64,000 nucleotides of DNA, from NCBI RefSeq assembly GCF_020164745.1, contig NZ_JAIUGV010000007.1, positions 1-64,000 of the forward strand, given 5' to 3'. The DNA is from Mesorhizobium sp. ES1-4 (GTDB lineage: Bacteria > Pseudomonadota > Alphaproteobacteria > Rhizobiales > Rhizobiaceae). The translations under genes and the position numbers were made by a program. Below are positions 53,974 to 63,879 of this stretch, piece after piece (position 1 is the stretch's first letter; each line of letters opens with the position of its first letter). Under the pieces are notes generated by a model that had not been told where the DNA came from, did no database searches, and saw only the letters and a program-made list of their open reading frames with translations.

Positions 53974-54048
53974 TGGAGCGGGTGAAGCGATTCGAACGCT
54001 CGACCCCAACCTTGGCAAGGTTGTGCTCTACCCCTGAGCTACACCCGC
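53974..54048 (-). tRNA. tRNA-Gly (anticodon GCC)
   Basis: On the minus strand: acceptor arms GCGGGTG and CACCCGC, D-arm region AGCTCAGGGGTAGAGC, anticodon stem CAACC-GGTTG with loop TTGCCAA (anticodon GCC), T loop TTCGAAT, discriminator T and an encoded CCA (53974-53976). It reads glycine codons GGC and GGU. The T-stem has one G-T pair. Confidence 0.95.
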
Positions 54049-54258
54049 TCACACGGCGTCTTGGCCGCAAGCCGGGCCTATATGGCTGAAGAGCGCGGCG
54101 ATTGCAACAGGGAAATAGCAGGCTTTTTGCGACCTCCCGGGCGATGCCGGCAAACCGCCGCGAGGCGAGGATTTCATCGCACGTTGCGCGATGGTCTTGT
54201 GTCGGCCGTCTCATTGGCCGTAAACGGCAAGGCCAGGAAACGGACGAGAAGACGATCA

Positions 54259-54756
54259 ATGCCGAAGACCGAAGCTGAACTGATGGCCTTTCTCGCCGAA
54301 CTCGGCATCGCCGTTTCGACGATACGCCATCCGCCGCTCTACACGGTTGCCGATTCGCAGGCGCTGCGCGGCGAAATTGCCGGCGGGCACACCAAGAACC
54401 TGTTCCTGAAGGACAAGAAGGACAATTTCTTCCTGGTCACCGTCGGCGAGGACGCGGTCGTCGATCTCAAGCAGATCCACCAGCTGATCGGCGCCTCCAG
54501 CCGGGTTTCCTTCGGCAAGCCGGAGATGCTGATGGAGCTTCTGGGCGTCACGCCGGGCGCCGTCACCGTCTTTGGCGTCATCAACGACAGGGAAAACAGG
54601 GTCAAGCTCGTGCTCGACAAGGATCTGATGGCGCATTCCGTCATCAACGCGCATCCGCTGACCAACGAGGCAACGACATCGATCGCGGCCGCCGACCTCA
54701 TCAGATTCGTCGAGGCAACCGGGCATGATGCTGCTATCTTGAAAGTCTCGGCATGA
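54259..54756 (+). CDS. YbaK/ProX-type aminoacyl-tRNA deacylase (Ala-tRNA-Pro editing)
   Basis: A 165-residue trans-editing factor that hydrolyses misacylated tRNA. Signature segments are IRHPPLYTVADSQALRGEIA, GGHTKNLFLKDKKDNFFLVT, VSFGKPEMLMELLGVTPGAV, and the C-terminal NAHPLTNEATTSI with the conserved HPL. Homologues named ProX remove Ala from tRNA-Pro; others edit Cys-tRNA-Pro. The ATG at 54259 (MPKTEAEL) is the family start. The thioredoxin-like gene follows 83 bp later. Confidence 0.9.
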   Translation: MPKTEAELMAFLAELGIAVSTIRHPPLYTVADSQALRGEIAGGHTKNLFLKDKKDNFFLVTVGEDAVVDLKQIHQLIGASSRVSFGKPEMLMELLGVTPGAVTVFGVINDRENRVKLVLDKDLMAHSVINAHPLTNEATTSIAAADLIRFVEATGHDAAILKVSA

Positions 54757-54838
54757 TCGCCACATGGATGGCGAAACCGATTTCCAATAAGACATGGCGC
54801 CAAGCCGCGGCCGGCGGCGCGACCGAAAGGGTGACGAG

Positions 54839-55837
54839 ATGAGCGACAACAATCCGTTTGGCGGATCATTCGGGAACAATGGCGGCCAGTATGCCACCAC
54901 GGTGCAGTTTGGTGGAACCGAGCCGGCGAAGGCCGCGCCCGGCAACGCGCCGGCCGGACCCGCCGGCGATGTCATCAAGGACACCACGACCGCGGCCTTC
55001 GCCGCTGACGTCATCCAGGAATCGCGCCGCCAGCCGGTGCTGGTCGATTTCTGGGCGCCTTGGTGCGGGCCTTGCAAGCAGCTCACCCCGCAGCTGGAAA
55101 AGGCGGTCAAGGCCGCCGGCGGCAAGGTCAAGCTGGTCAAGATGAACATTGACGACCATCCCTCGATCGCCGGCCAGCTCGGCATCCAGTCGATCCCGGC
55201 CGTTATCGCCTTCAAGGACGGCCAGCCTGTCGACGGCTTCATGGGCGCCGTACCCGAAAGCCAGATCAACGAATTCATCGCCAAGGTCGGCGGCAAGAGC
55301 AATGGCGAGCCGCCGGTGGCCGAGGCCCTGGCAGCCGCGGCGGAGGCGCGCGACGCCGGCGACATGCAGACCGCGGCCGACATCTACGACGCCATCCTGG
55401 CGCAGGCGCCGGAAACGGTCGAGGCGATTGCCGGGCTGGGCGACCTGTTGTTCGAGGCCGGCGATACCGAGGGTGCCGAGGCGCTGCTGGCGACAGCGCC
55501 GGAGGCCAAGAAGGATGCACCGCCACTGGCTGCCGTGCGGGCCAAGATCGCGCTCGCCGCGCAGGCCGCGGCGCTGGGCAATCCGGCCGAGTTCGAGCGG
55601 CGGCTTGCGGAGAATCCCATGGACCACCAGGCGCGTTTCGATCTGGCCATGATCCAGAACGCCAAGGGCGATCGCACGGCGGCCGCGGACAATCTGCTGG
55701 CCATCATCAAGGCCGACCGGAGCTGGAACGAGGATGGCGCCAGGACCCAGTTGCTGCAGCTGTTCGAGGCCTGGGGCATGACCGACGAGGCGACGCTGGC
55801 GGCGCGCCGCAAACTGTCGGCGTTGCTGTTTTCCTGA
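54839..55837 (+). CDS. Thioredoxin-TPR co-chaperone (CnoX/YbbN family)
   Basis: A 332-residue protein. After a Gly/Asn-rich lead of about 50 residues comes a thioredoxin domain with VLVDFWAPWCGPCKQLTP (active-site WCGPC), then a C-terminal helical TPR-like region (VAEALAAAAEARDAGDMQTA; ENPMDHQARFDLAMIQNAKG; LLQLFEAWGMTDEATLAARR). E. coli CnoX holds and protects clients from over-oxidation before handing them to GroEL; the WCGPC here, unlike E. coli SQHC, should be redox-active. ATG at 54839 (MSDNNPFGG). Confidence 0.92.
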   Translation: MSDNNPFGGSFGNNGGQYATTVQFGGTEPAKAAPGNAPAGPAGDVIKDTTTAAFAADVIQESRRQPVLVDFWAPWCGPCKQLTPQLEKAVKAAGGKVKLVKMNIDDHPSIAGQLGIQSIPAVIAFKDGQPVDGFMGAVPESQINEFIAKVGGKSNGEPPVAEALAAAAEARDAGDMQTAADIYDAILAQAPETVEAIAGLGDLLFEAGDTEGAEALLATAPEAKKDAPPLAAVRAKIALAAQAAALGNPAEFERRLAENPMDHQARFDLAMIQNAKGDRTAAADNLLAIIKADRSWNEDGARTQLLQLFEAWGMTDEATLAARRKLSALLFS

Positions 55838-55960
55838 GCCGGTTACCGGTTGTTTTGTCGCACGGGCTTGCGGCGTCGGGCCAGAGCGCCAGATAGGAGA
55901 GCGCCAGGTAGGATTGGGCGGTGGTGACGCTTCGCAATTGGACGCGATCGGAGGAATGAG

Positions 55961-56632
55961 GTGCAAGCGGGAAACGCGCATTACCGGCTCGCCAAGGATC
56001 TGCCGTCGACGATCCCGCTCTTTCCGCTCGAGGGCGCGCTCCTGCTGCCGGGCGGCCGCATGCCGCTCAACATCTTCGAGCCGCGCTACCTCCAGATGGT
56101 GGACGAGGCGGTCGCCGGCTCGCGTCTCATCGGCGTCATCCAGCCCGGTCTCGACGGCGCGCTGCGCGAGGACGGCGAGCCGGAGCTCTGCAATGTCGGT
56201 TGCATCGGTCGCATCATCGCCCTTTCGGAGACCGGCGACGGCCGCTACCTGATTTCGCTGCAGGGCGTGTGCCGTTTCCGCGTCGCCCATGAGCTGACGG
56301 TCAAGACGCCGTTCCGCCAGTGCAAGCCGGCGCCGTTCCTCGCCGATCTCGACGAGGATGGGGCGGCTGAGGAAATCGACCGGCCGGCGCTGCTGCGGGC
56401 GTTTCGCGCCTATCTGCAGGCCAATGATCTTGAAGCCGACTGGGAAAGCGTCAGCCGGGCCGAAAATGCCATGCTGGTCAACGCGCTGTCGATGATGGCC
56501 CCCTACGGGCCGGCCGAGAAGCAGGCATTGCTGGAAGCCGCGGACCTGAAAACGCGGGCCGAGACGCTGATCGCCATCACCGAGATGACGCTGGCGCGCG
56601 AAAACGAGGATTTTGGCTCGAGCCTGCAGTAG
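55961..56632 (+). CDS. Lon substrate-binding-domain protein (YcaC-like ATP-independent)
   Basis: A 223-residue protein that is a stand-alone Lon N-terminal (LAN) domain: IPLFPLEGALLLPGGRMPLN, IFEPRYLQMVDEAVAGSRLI, GCIGRIIALSETGDGRYLIS and a helical C-terminal half. It lacks ATPase and protease domains. The role is unknown; adaptor or substrate binding is possible. GTG at 55961 with GGAGG at 55951. It is in line with the thioredoxin gene and the Trm112-like gene. Confidence 0.88.
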   Translation: MQAGNAHYRLAKDLPSTIPLFPLEGALLLPGGRMPLNIFEPRYLQMVDEAVAGSRLIGVIQPGLDGALREDGEPELCNVGCIGRIIALSETGDGRYLISLQGVCRFRVAHELTVKTPFRQCKPAPFLADLDEDGAAEEIDRPALLRAFRAYLQANDLEADWESVSRAENAMLVNALSMMAPYGPAEKQALLEAADLKTRAETLIAITEMTLARENEDFGSSLQ

Positions 56633-56703
56633 GATGTGCCGATATTCAGGTGGCCTGACCTGGATCTCACCACGTCTTCGACGTGAAACCGAAAGAGGAC
56701 CTG

Positions 56704-56943
56704 ATGGCGGACGGGCGTGATGGAAAGAAAACCAGCGTCGACCCGAAGCTGCTGGAACTGCTGGCCTGCCCGCTAACCAAGGGACCGCTGGCCTGGGACC
56801 CCGAGCGCGGCGAACTTGTCTCACGGGTCGCCAAGCTCGCTTATCCGGTGCGCGACGGCATCCCGATCATGCTTCCTTCGGAAGCGCGGGCGTTGTCGGC
56901 CGAGGATGTGCTGGCTCCGCCGAAGCTGGGCGGGCCGGGCTGA
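56704..56943 (+). CDS. Trm112 family protein
   Basis: A 79-residue protein: [40 protein letters not shown]. Trm112 proteins activate methyltransferases in eukaryotes; bacterial short forms are of unclear function. Only one of the Cys pairs of zinc-binding forms is left (LLACPL). ATG at 56704 with AGAGGA just upstream. Confidence 0.88.
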   Translation: MADGRDGKKTSVDPKLLELLACPLTKGPLAWDPERGELVSRVAKLAYPVRDGIPIMLPSEARALSAEDVLAPPKLGGPG

Positions 56944-57014
56944 GGTGGCGTCATGGATCGTCACCTGCCGATCGTGACCGGATCACGAAGGCGCGTGGTG
57001 GGACAGGCCGCGCC

Positions 57015-60000
57015 CTACTGAAAATTACGCCCTTTGGGCATGACCCTTTCCGCTTCTTCCGACAGCCTCGCGAGGTCCTGTCCGACTTTGCGCATCGCGG
57101 GCCGGCTGGAGCGATCCGGGTCGTTTGCCTTGGCGGAGCGGCCGGAAGGATCGGCGGCGACCGGTGCGGCCGCACTGACCTTTTCCAGCAGCACGGTCAG
57201 CCAGGGCGTCAGATCCTCGATCTTTTCCGCGACGATGTGGACGACACCTGATTCCGACTGCAGTTTCCCGCTGACCTTGACGAAGCGCGCGCCCATGACG
57301 ATGGGGCGGAAGCGGGTGAAGGTCCTTTCCCAGAAGATGACGTTGGCGACGGCCTTGTCGTCCTCCAGCGTGAGAAAGATCGCGTTGCCCTTGCCAGGGC
57401 GCTGGCGCACCAGAACCAGACCGGCAACGGAGACCCGCCTGCCGTCGCGTACGGATGGCAGGCTGGCATTGGGCGTGACGCCGGCGCGGTCGAGTCGCTC
57501 GCGCAGGAAGGCGACCGGATGCGCCTTCAGCGACAGGCCGAGCGAGCGGTAGTCGTGGATGACATGCTCGCCGAGCGGCATTTTCGGCAGCTTCGTCTCG
57601 GGCTCCAGCTCGCGCAGGCGAAGCGCCGGCTGGTCGAACAGCGGCAGTTTTTCGGCGGCACTCTTGCCGTCGAGGGCGCGGACCTCCCACAGCGCTGCGC
57701 GGCGGTCGAGGCCGATCGACCGAAAGGCGTCGGCCTGTGCCAATTTTTCGATTTCGTCGACATCGAGGCCGGAGCGCAGCCAGACATCCCTGACGGTCGA
57801 GTAGCCGGAACCGCGCCGCTCGACGAAAGCGTCCATGCGTTCTTTCGACAAGCCCTTGATCTGCCTGAAGCCGAGCCGGAGCGCATGGCTGGTCTCGATG
57901 ACGCCGCGCATATCGGCATGGCGCGGCAGGATGCGGGCCGGATCGAAGGGCGCCTCTTCCAAGGTGCAGTCCCAGACGGAGAAATTGACGTCGGCCTCGC
58001 GGATGTCGACGCCATGGTCGCGCGCATCGCGCACCAGCTGCGCCGGCTGATAGAAGCCCATCGGCTGCGAGTTCAGGATCGCGGCGCAGAACACGTCGGG
58101 ATAGAAGGTCTTAAACCAGCAGGAGGCATAGACGAGCAAGGCGAAGGAGGCGGCGTGGCTTTCGGGGAAACCGTATTCGCCAAAGCCCTCGATCTGCTTG
58201 AAGCAGCGTTCGGCGAAGTCCTTCGTGTAGCCCTTGCCGACCATGCCGTCGATCATGCGCTGGCGGTAATTGCCGATGGTGCCGGTGCGCTTGAAGGTGG
58301 CCATGGCGCGGCGCAGTTCATCGGCCTCTCCCGGTTTGAAACCGCCGGCGACGATAGCGATGTTCATCGCCTGCTCCTGGAACAGTGGTACACCAAGCGT
58401 CTTGCCGAGGATCGCTTCCAGCTCCGGCTTTTGATACTCGGCCTTTTCCTTGCCTTGCCGGCGACGCAGATAAGGGTGGACCATGTCGCCCTGGATGGGG
58501 CCGGGGCGTACGATCGCCACCTCGATGACGAGGTCGTAGAATTCGCGTGGCTGGAGACGCGGCAGCATCGACATCTGGGCGCGCGATTCGATCTGGAAGA
58601 CGCCGAGCGTATCGGCGCGGCAGATCATGTCGTAGACATGTCGGTTCTCCGCCGGGAGAGTGGCCAGCACATAGGGCCGGCCAAATTCATCCCGTGCCCG
58701 CGGATAATGGTCCGTGAGCAGAGTGAAGGCGCGTTGCAGGCAGGTCAGCATGCCGAGCGCGAGCACATCCACTTTCAGGATCTTCACCGCGTCCAGATCG
58801 TCCTTGTCCCATTCGACCATCTTGCGCTCGTCCATCGCCGTCTTGACGATGGGCACGATCTCGTCGAGCCGGTCCCTGGTGATGACGAAGCCGCCGACAT
58901 GCTGAGAGAGATGGCGGGGAAAACCCATGATCTCGTTGGCGCGTTCCATCACATGCCGCGATATGGGATCGCTGCGATCGAGGCCGCCGGCCCTGGCTTC
59001 CTTCTCGCCGAGTTCCGAGGTCGACCAGCCCCAGATGGAGCCGGAAAGGGATGCCCGGACATCCTCGGACAGGCCCATCGCCTTCGACACTTCGCGCAGC
59101 GCCGAGCGGCCGCGATAGCTGATGACGGCTGCGGCCAGCGCCGTGCGCTTGCCGCTGTATTTCTCGTAGATGTACTGGATGACGGTTTCGCGCTTTTCGT
59201 GCTCGAAATCGACGTCGATGTCCGGCGGCTCGTTCCTTTCCTCGGAAATGAAGCGCTCGAAAAGCGAATTGATTTTCTCCGGCCCCACTTCGGTGATGCC
59301 GATGCAGAAACAGACGACCGAGTTGGCGGCCGACCCACGCCCCTGGCAGAGAATATCCTTGCTTCGCGCGAACTTGACGATGTCGTGGACGGTCAGGAAG
59401 TAACGGGCATAGTTGAGGCGCTCGATCAGAGCGAGCTCTTCCTCGATGCGCTTGATCACGGAGTCGGGCACACCCGCCGGGTAGCGGTTGACCGCTCCTT
59501 CCCTTGCCAGCCGCTCCAACTCGGCCTGGGGGCCGAGTCCCGATTCCGTCGGCTCGTCGGGATAATTGTACTGGAGGTCACTGAGCGAGAAGGTCAGCTC
59601 TTCGCCGAAACGCAGCGTCTCCGCCAGCGCCTGCGGATGCCTGCGGAACAGGCGCGCCATCTCCAGCGGCGGCTTCAGATGGCGTTCGGCATTGGCGGTC
59701 AGCTCCAGCCCCGCCTCGGCGACCGGAACATTGAGTCGGATGGCGGTCAGCACATCCTGCAGCGGGCGGCGTTCTGCCGTGTGATAGAGAACGTCGTTGG
59801 TCGCCATCAGCGGGATGCCGGCGCTCCGGGCCATCGCCGCCGCCTGCTCGATCCGGAAGCGGTCATGGCCGGCATAGCAGGGCGACACACCGAGCCGCAG
59901 GGCCGGGCCGAAACGGTCCTTGAGCTCACGGAGCAAAGCCAGGCTGTCCTGCGCACCCAGTGCCAGGTCGGGCAGGACCGCCAGCGACATCCGGTCTCCC

Positions 60001-60368
60001 CATTCGAGCAGGTCGTCGCGCCGCAGCAGGGTGGCGCCCTTTTCGGTCTCCTCACGCAGATTGGCCTGGGTGAGCATGCGGCACAGATGTCCCCAGCCCG
60101 TACGGTCCCTGGGATAGGCGAGGATGTCGGGGGTGCCGTCGCCAAAAACCAGCCGGCAGCCTGGATGATAGGAGAGCTTTTCGACCTTGGCCTGCTGCCA
60201 GGCGCGCACCACGCCGGCCACGCTGTTGCGGTCGGCGAGCCCGATCGCGGAGAAGCCCAGCAGCTTGGCCGCGACCACCAGTTCCTCCGGCTTGGAGGCG
60301 CCGCGCAGGAAGGAGAAATTCGACTGGATGCCGAACTCGGCATAGGGGATGACGGTCAGCGCGTTCAT
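57015..60368 (-). CDS. dnaE2: Error-prone DNA polymerase DnaE2
   Basis: C-family polymerase for lesion bypass in SOS mutagenesis, acting with ImuA and ImuB. The 1117-residue protein has a PHP domain ([20 protein letters not shown]), the palm with catalytic Asp in [20 protein letters not shown], a finger/thumb region ([20 protein letters not shown]), and a C-terminal OB fold ([20 protein letters not shown]) but no epsilon-binding tail. ATG at 60368 ([11 protein letters not shown]) overlaps the imuB stop by ATGA. Confidence 0.95.
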   Translation of the reverse strand: MNALTVIPYAEFGIQSNFSFLRGASKPEELVVAAKLLGFSAIGLADRNSVAGVVRAWQQAKVEKLSYHPGCRLVFGDGTPDILAYPRDRTGWGHLCRMLTQANLREETEKGATLLRRDDLLEWGDRMSLAVLPDLALGAQDSLALLRELKDRFGPALRLGVSPCYAGHDRFRIEQAAAMARSAGIPLMATNDVLYHTAERRPLQDVLTAIRLNVPVAEAGLELTANAERHLKPPLEMARLFRRHPQALAETLRFGEELTFSLSDLQYNYPDEPTESGLGPQAELERLAREGAVNRYPAGVPDSVIKRIEEELALIERLNYARYFLTVHDIVKFARSKDILCQGRGSAANSVVCFCIGITEVGPEKINSLFERFISEERNEPPDIDVDFEHEKRETVIQYIYEKYSGKRTALAAAVISYRGRSALREVSKAMGLSEDVRASLSGSIWGWSTSELGEKEARAGGLDRSDPISRHVMERANEIMGFPRHLSQHVGGFVITRDRLDEIVPIVKTAMDERKMVEWDKDDLDAVKILKVDVLALGMLTCLQRAFTLLTDHYPRARDEFGRPYVLATLPAENRHVYDMICRADTLGVFQIESRAQMSMLPRLQPREFYDLVIEVAIVRPGPIQGDMVHPYLRRRQGKEKAEYQKPELEAILGKTLGVPLFQEQAMNIAIVAGGFKPGEADELRRAMATFKRTGTIGNYRQRMIDGMVGKGYTKDFAERCFKQIEGFGEYGFPESHAASFALLVYASCWFKTFYPDVFCAAILNSQPMGFYQPAQLVRDARDHGVDIREADVNFSVWDCTLEEAPFDPARILPRHADMRGVIETSHALRLGFRQIKGLSKERMDAFVERRGSGYSTVRDVWLRSGLDVDEIEKLAQADAFRSIGLDRRAALWEVRALDGKSAAEKLPLFDQPALRLRELEPETKLPKMPLGEHVIHDYRSLGLSLKAHPVAFLRERLDRAGVTPNASLPSVRDGRRVSVAGLVLVRQRPGKGNAIFLTLEDDKAVANVIFWERTFTRFRPIVMGARFVKVSGKLQSESGVVHIVAEKIEDLTPWLTVLLEKVSAAAPVAADPSGRSAKANDPDRSSRPAMRKVGQDLARLSEEAERVMPKGRNFQ

Positions 60369-62023
60369 GCGAAGACCCCGTGCATGAACCAGCGCGGCGG
60401 GATCTGTGAGGCGCCGCCGTAAAGGCCTTGCCGGTAGAGCCAGTAGCGGCGGCCATCGGCATCCTCGATGCGGAAATAGTCGCGTGTCGACGCCGCCGGG
60501 TCGCCTGGCGCCTGGCGCCACCATTCGGCGGCGATGCGCTCCGGACCTTCGGCGCGCATCACACGGTAAAGCGCGCGGCGCCAGCGGAAATGCAGCGGCG
60601 GTCCCTCCGGCATTTCGGTGGCCGGCACATCGATGGGCTCGGGTGCGCGAAACAGCCGGATCGGCCGCTCCGGCGGAAAGATGGTTTTGGGCGCCTGCAT
60701 CCTGTCCGGCTTCCTCGGCGGCGTGGTCCGGCGCGGCGCCTCGGTAAAGGGGACGATGGCGACGGCGCGTTCGGGCAGATGGCTTTCCACAGGGACCGGC
60801 CGCAGGACCGCGCCTTCGCCGAGGCGGGCGCGGATACGGTCGGCGAACAGGGCGATGTCGGCGCCGTCATCGGCCGCTTCACCGGTCAGATCGGCCTGCT
60901 GCATGTCGAAAGCGGCAACGGCCAGCACCGAGAGGCGCACCAGATCGAAGCCATAACCGGCATCGATATGCTGCTCGAGCGCTGCCAGCCTTTCATGGAA
61001 CAATTTCCGGATCAGCAAGGGTTCGCGCATCGGCCGCGAGGTGCCGAGCGCAATGCGGCTGACGGCGCCGTCGACGCGAAAGAGCAGCAGCGCCAGCGTC
61101 CGGGCGCCTTCGCCGCGGCGTTCGAGGTCGGTCTTCAAGGTCGTCGCCAGCATGCCCACCAACCGCTCTATCTCCTCGGTCAAGGTGACCGGCTCGGCGA
61201 GATGGCGTTCGACCGAAAGCGGCGCGACGGGAAGGCGCGGCGAGACCGCCTCGTCGAGACGGCCAAGCGCTTGGTCGAGACGCAGGAGCAAGGTGGCGCC
61301 GAACCGGCGGGCGAGCGGCGCGCGCGGCGCGGCCATGACGGCGCCCGCCGTGCGCAGCCCCACACTTTCCAGGCTGGCGCGGGTTTCCGGCGCGATGCGA
61401 AGGGCGGCCAACGGCAAGGTGGCAAGCAAGGCTTCCTCCTCGCCCGACCCAACGATACGGTCGCCGCAAAAGCGTGCCGCCGCCCAGGCGGCTCCCGGGG
61501 TCGCGGCAAGCCCGGCGCGGACGTCGAACCCCTGCTGGAAGAAGCGGGATTGGATTTCATCCAGCATGGCGCGTTCGCCGCCGAACAGATGGGTGCAGCC
61601 GGTGACGTCGAGGAACAGGCCGTCGATGCCGTCCAGCGCCACCAGCGGCGTGTAGCGGTCGCACCAGTCGGCAAGGCCTTCGAGCAGGCGCCGGTCGGCC
61701 TCCGGATCGGCTTCGACGATGTCGATCGACGGATGCATGGCGCGCGCATCGGCAATCCCCATGTCGCGCTTCAGGTGCAGCGCCTCAGCCCGCTCGTCGA
61801 GGGCCGAGATGCGCTGCGCGTTGCCCTGGCGGTGGCTGATCACGAGCGGCGGGTGAGATGGCGGCGGATGATGCGACGGCCGGGAACGCCAGGATTTCCC
61901 CAGCCGCTGCCGCAGGATCCTTTCGGTCGCGAGATAGGGAAACCACAGCGACAGGATTCTCTGCCCGCTCGCGGTCTCCACCGTTTCTTTCGCCGCCCCT
62001 TCTTTCATCGAATCTGCGTTCAT
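60365..62023 (-). CDS. imuB: ImuB, Y-family-like SOS mutagenesis protein
   Basis: A 552-residue UmuC-like protein of the imuA-imuB-dnaE2 cassette. The start [13 protein letters not shown] leads to [20 protein letters not shown], where the Y-family catalytic acids are replaced, as in all ImuB. A helix-hairpin-helix-like middle ([20 protein letters not shown]), a little-finger domain, and a C-terminal 180-residue extension ([24 protein letters not shown]) follow. ImuB is the adaptor that links the beta clamp and DnaE2. It overlaps imuA by 239 bp at its 5' end and dnaE2 by four bases. Confidence 0.92.
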   Translation of the reverse strand: MNADSMKEGAAKETVETASGQRILSLWFPYLATERILRQRLGKSWRSRPSHHPPPSHPPLVISHRQGNAQRISALDERAEALHLKRDMGIADARAMHPSIDIVEADPEADRRLLEGLADWCDRYTPLVALDGIDGLFLDVTGCTHLFGGERAMLDEIQSRFFQQGFDVRAGLAATPGAAWAAARFCGDRIVGSGEEEALLATLPLAALRIAPETRASLESVGLRTAGAVMAAPRAPLARRFGATLLLRLDQALGRLDEAVSPRLPVAPLSVERHLAEPVTLTEEIERLVGMLATTLKTDLERRGEGARTLALLLFRVDGAVSRIALGTSRPMREPLLIRKLFHERLAALEQHIDAGYGFDLVRLSVLAVAAFDMQQADLTGEAADDGADIALFADRIRARLGEGAVLRPVPVESHLPERAVAIVPFTEAPRRTTPPRKPDRMQAPKTIFPPERPIRLFRAPEPIDVPATEMPEGPPLHFRWRRALYRVMRAEGPERIAAEWWRQAPGDPAASTRDYFRIEDADGRRYWLYRQGLYGGASQIPPRWFMHGVFA

Positions 62024-62840
62024 CGGGGTTCCACTCCAGTGTGAATTGTCCAGGCACGGCCGTGCGGCTCTTGCCGATGCTGATGGTGAAGGCGGGATGG
62101 CCGATCGAGCCGGCGAGCGGCCCGGCGACCGTGGCGCGCGGCACGGCCGGCGCCGACGAGACATTCAGCCGAACAGGCGCCGCCGTCGGTTCGGGCCCGG
62201 CCGCCTGCCGCAGCAGCAGCACCGGCCGGCCGGCCCCTTGCGCCCGCGCATGCAGGCGGCGCGTGGCGGTCAGGTCCAGCCGCTGCGGATTGCCCCGGAT
62301 TTCCAGGATCACGGCGGCAAGCGCGGTCATCCTCGCGGCCTCCTCGGCAACCCACAGTGCATCGACAAGCCTGGGCGCCTCGGAAAACAGCAATTGCCCG
62401 GGCTCGATGCCGAAGGCGGCATGCAGTCCCCTGGCGTAGGGAAAGCCGGCCTCGTGGAAAATTTCCGATGTCCCGATCCACAGGATGGGCAGCCCCCGCG
62501 CCCGGTTGAGGATCAGGCTGACGAGCGACAGGGCGAAGCCGGCGACGGCTCCCGCGTCGCGGGTTTCCAGGCCATGGATCTCGGTCAGGGCGGCTTTCGG
62601 CAGGCCGCCGCCGAGCGCGGCATCGAGCCGTTCGACGCCGATGGGCAGGAAAGCATCCGGCAAGGCCGCGGCAAGCCCGCGCCGGACGATCGTCAGATCG
62701 CTGCCGCGGCCAGTGCCGGCGCCGGCATCAAGGGTCGCCCCCGCCGGCGCCTGCAGGCGCTCGGGCAGCGTTCCCTCGATCTTCGCGATCTGGCGGCGCA
62801 GGGCAAAAACAGTCTCCCGCGCCACGGCGGTCATCGCCAT
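61785..62840 (-). CDS. imuA: ImuA, RecA-like SOS mutagenesis protein
   Basis: A 351-residue protein: N-terminal helices (VARETVFALRRQIAKIEGTL), then a degenerate RecA-like core (GGGLPKAALTEIHGLETRDA, LPILWIGTSEIFHEAGFPYA, LLLRQAAGPEPTAAPVRLNV) and the EWNPDERRF motif where most ImuA proteins end. A low-complexity tail of about 80 residues then overlaps the start of imuB in another frame. ATG at 62840 (MAMTAVARE); a GTG at 62855 is in frame. A LexA box is 24 bp upstream. ImuA is needed with ImuB and DnaE2 for damage-induced mutagenesis. Confidence 0.9.
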   Translation of the reverse strand: MAMTAVARETVFALRRQIAKIEGTLPERLQAPAGATLDAGAGTGRGSDLTIVRRGLAAALPDAFLPIGVERLDAALGGGLPKAALTEIHGLETRDAGAVAGFALSLVSLILNRARGLPILWIGTSEIFHEAGFPYARGLHAAFGIEPGQLLFSEAPRLVDALWVAEEAARMTALAAVILEIRGNPQRLDLTATRRLHARAQGAGRPVLLLRQAAGPEPTAAPVRLNVSSAPAVPRATVAGPLAGSIGHPAFTISIGKSRTAVPGQFTLEWNPDERRFDERRGGERNGGDRERAENPVAVVSLSRDRKDPAAAAGEILAFPAVASSAAISPAARDQPPPGQRAAHLGPRRAG

Positions 62841-62863
62841 GACGTCAGCTTCCACTCACAATT

Positions 62864-62878
62864 GTTCCTGTTATGTTC
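62864..62878 (-). promoter_or_regulatory. LexA (SOS) box GTTC-N7-GTTC upstream of imuA
   Basis: GTTCCTGTTATGTTC is an exact match to the alphaproteobacterial LexA direct repeat GTTC-N7-GTTC. It is 24 bp before the imuA ATG, where it would block the promoter of the imuA-imuB-dnaE2 cassette. Confidence 0.85.
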
Positions 62879-63018
62879 CTATAGATTCCAGAGCGACCCG
62901 GAAGAGTCAAGCAGAGTCATAAGGAATTTATTCCTCCCTGCGCGCGAAAAACCGGCGCATACGCGTCATTTGCCTCGACCGGTGCGAAAGCCTATATGCC
63001 GGGATCAAAGGACAAAGC

Positions 63019-63441
63019 ATGGCACGCATCTACAAGACCCGTACCTGGCACGGTGAACTTGCGCCCTCGATGGAGGAATTGGAGTTCCTGGCCCTGGAAG
63101 CCTACGCCCATCTGCCGGAGGATTTTCGCAAGCTGACCGGCGAGATCGTCATCCAGATCGCCGAATTCCCGACCGACGAGATCATGGACGATCTGTCGCT
63201 GGAGACGCCGTTCGACCTGCTCGGCCTGTTCGAGGGACGCGGCATCGCCGAACGCTGGAACCCGCAAACCGGGGAAGGCCCGAATCGCATCACGCTCTAC
63301 CGCCGCGCCATGCTCGACTACTGGGCCGAAAACGAGGAAACGCTGGGCGACATCGTCACCCACGTGCTGATCCACGAAATCGGCCACCATTTCGGCCTGT
63401 CGGACGATGACATGGAGAGGATCGAAGAGGCGGCGGAATAG
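63019..63441 (+). CDS. Zincin-like metallopeptidase family protein (DUF1025)
   Basis: A 140-residue protein with a minimal zinc-protease motif HEIGHHFG (HExxH) in VTHVLIHEIGHHFGLSDDDM. The N-terminal part has the segment AYAHLPEDFRKLTGEIVIQI. Family members are annotated as metallopeptidases but substrates are not known. It is divergent from imuA. Confidence 0.9.
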   Translation: MARIYKTRTWHGELAPSMEELEFLALEAYAHLPEDFRKLTGEIVIQIAEFPTDEIMDDLSLETPFDLLGLFEGRGIAERWNPQTGEGPNRITLYRRAMLDYWAENEETLGDIVTHVLIHEIGHHFGLSDDDMERIEEAAE

Positions 63442-63545
63442 GGCCTGATCGCAGCGTGGGCCGCGAGTCCTCGTTATGGTGATCAGTCGGCCAATGACGG
63501 GTCACCGTCTTGCACAATTATACAAGTTTTGATATAAGCCTGCCA

Positions 63546-63866
63546 ATGCCTGTGACGAAGCGCCTGGAGTTTCTTGGAGATTCCCTTGCCCAGCTCCGGA
63601 ATTTTCCAGAGGCGGCGCGCAAGGAAACAGGCGTTCAGCTGCATAAGGTGCAGCTCGGACTTGAGCCAAGCGACTGGAAGCCAATGACGACCGTCGGCCC
63701 GGGTGTGCGGGAAATTCGCGTCCGCGATGACGCCGGCGCGTTCCGGGTGCTTTACGTCGCGAGCATAGGAGACGCCGTCTATGTGCTGCACGCCTTTCAG
63801 AAGAAGACGCAACAGACGGTGAAACGCGATCTGGATCTTGCCACATCCCGGTTCAGGCAGATCTAG
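63546..63866 (+). CDS. HigB/RelE-like toxin (phage-derived Gp49-like family)
   Basis: A 106-residue protein: RLEFLGDSLAQLRNFPEAAR, GVQLHKVQLGLEPSDWKPMT, GVREIRVRDDAGAFRVLYVA and VLHAFQKKTQQTVKRDLDLA. This is the layout of HigB-like mRNA interferases. The ATG at 63546 (MPVTKRLEFLG) is chosen over a TTG at 63510. The next gene starts 14 bp later and is the probable antitoxin. Confidence 0.88.
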   Translation: MPVTKRLEFLGDSLAQLRNFPEAARKETGVQLHKVQLGLEPSDWKPMTTVGPGVREIRVRDDAGAFRVLYVASIGDAVYVLHAFQKKTQQTVKRDLDLATSRFRQI

Positions 63867-63879
63867 TGGAGGTAGGACA

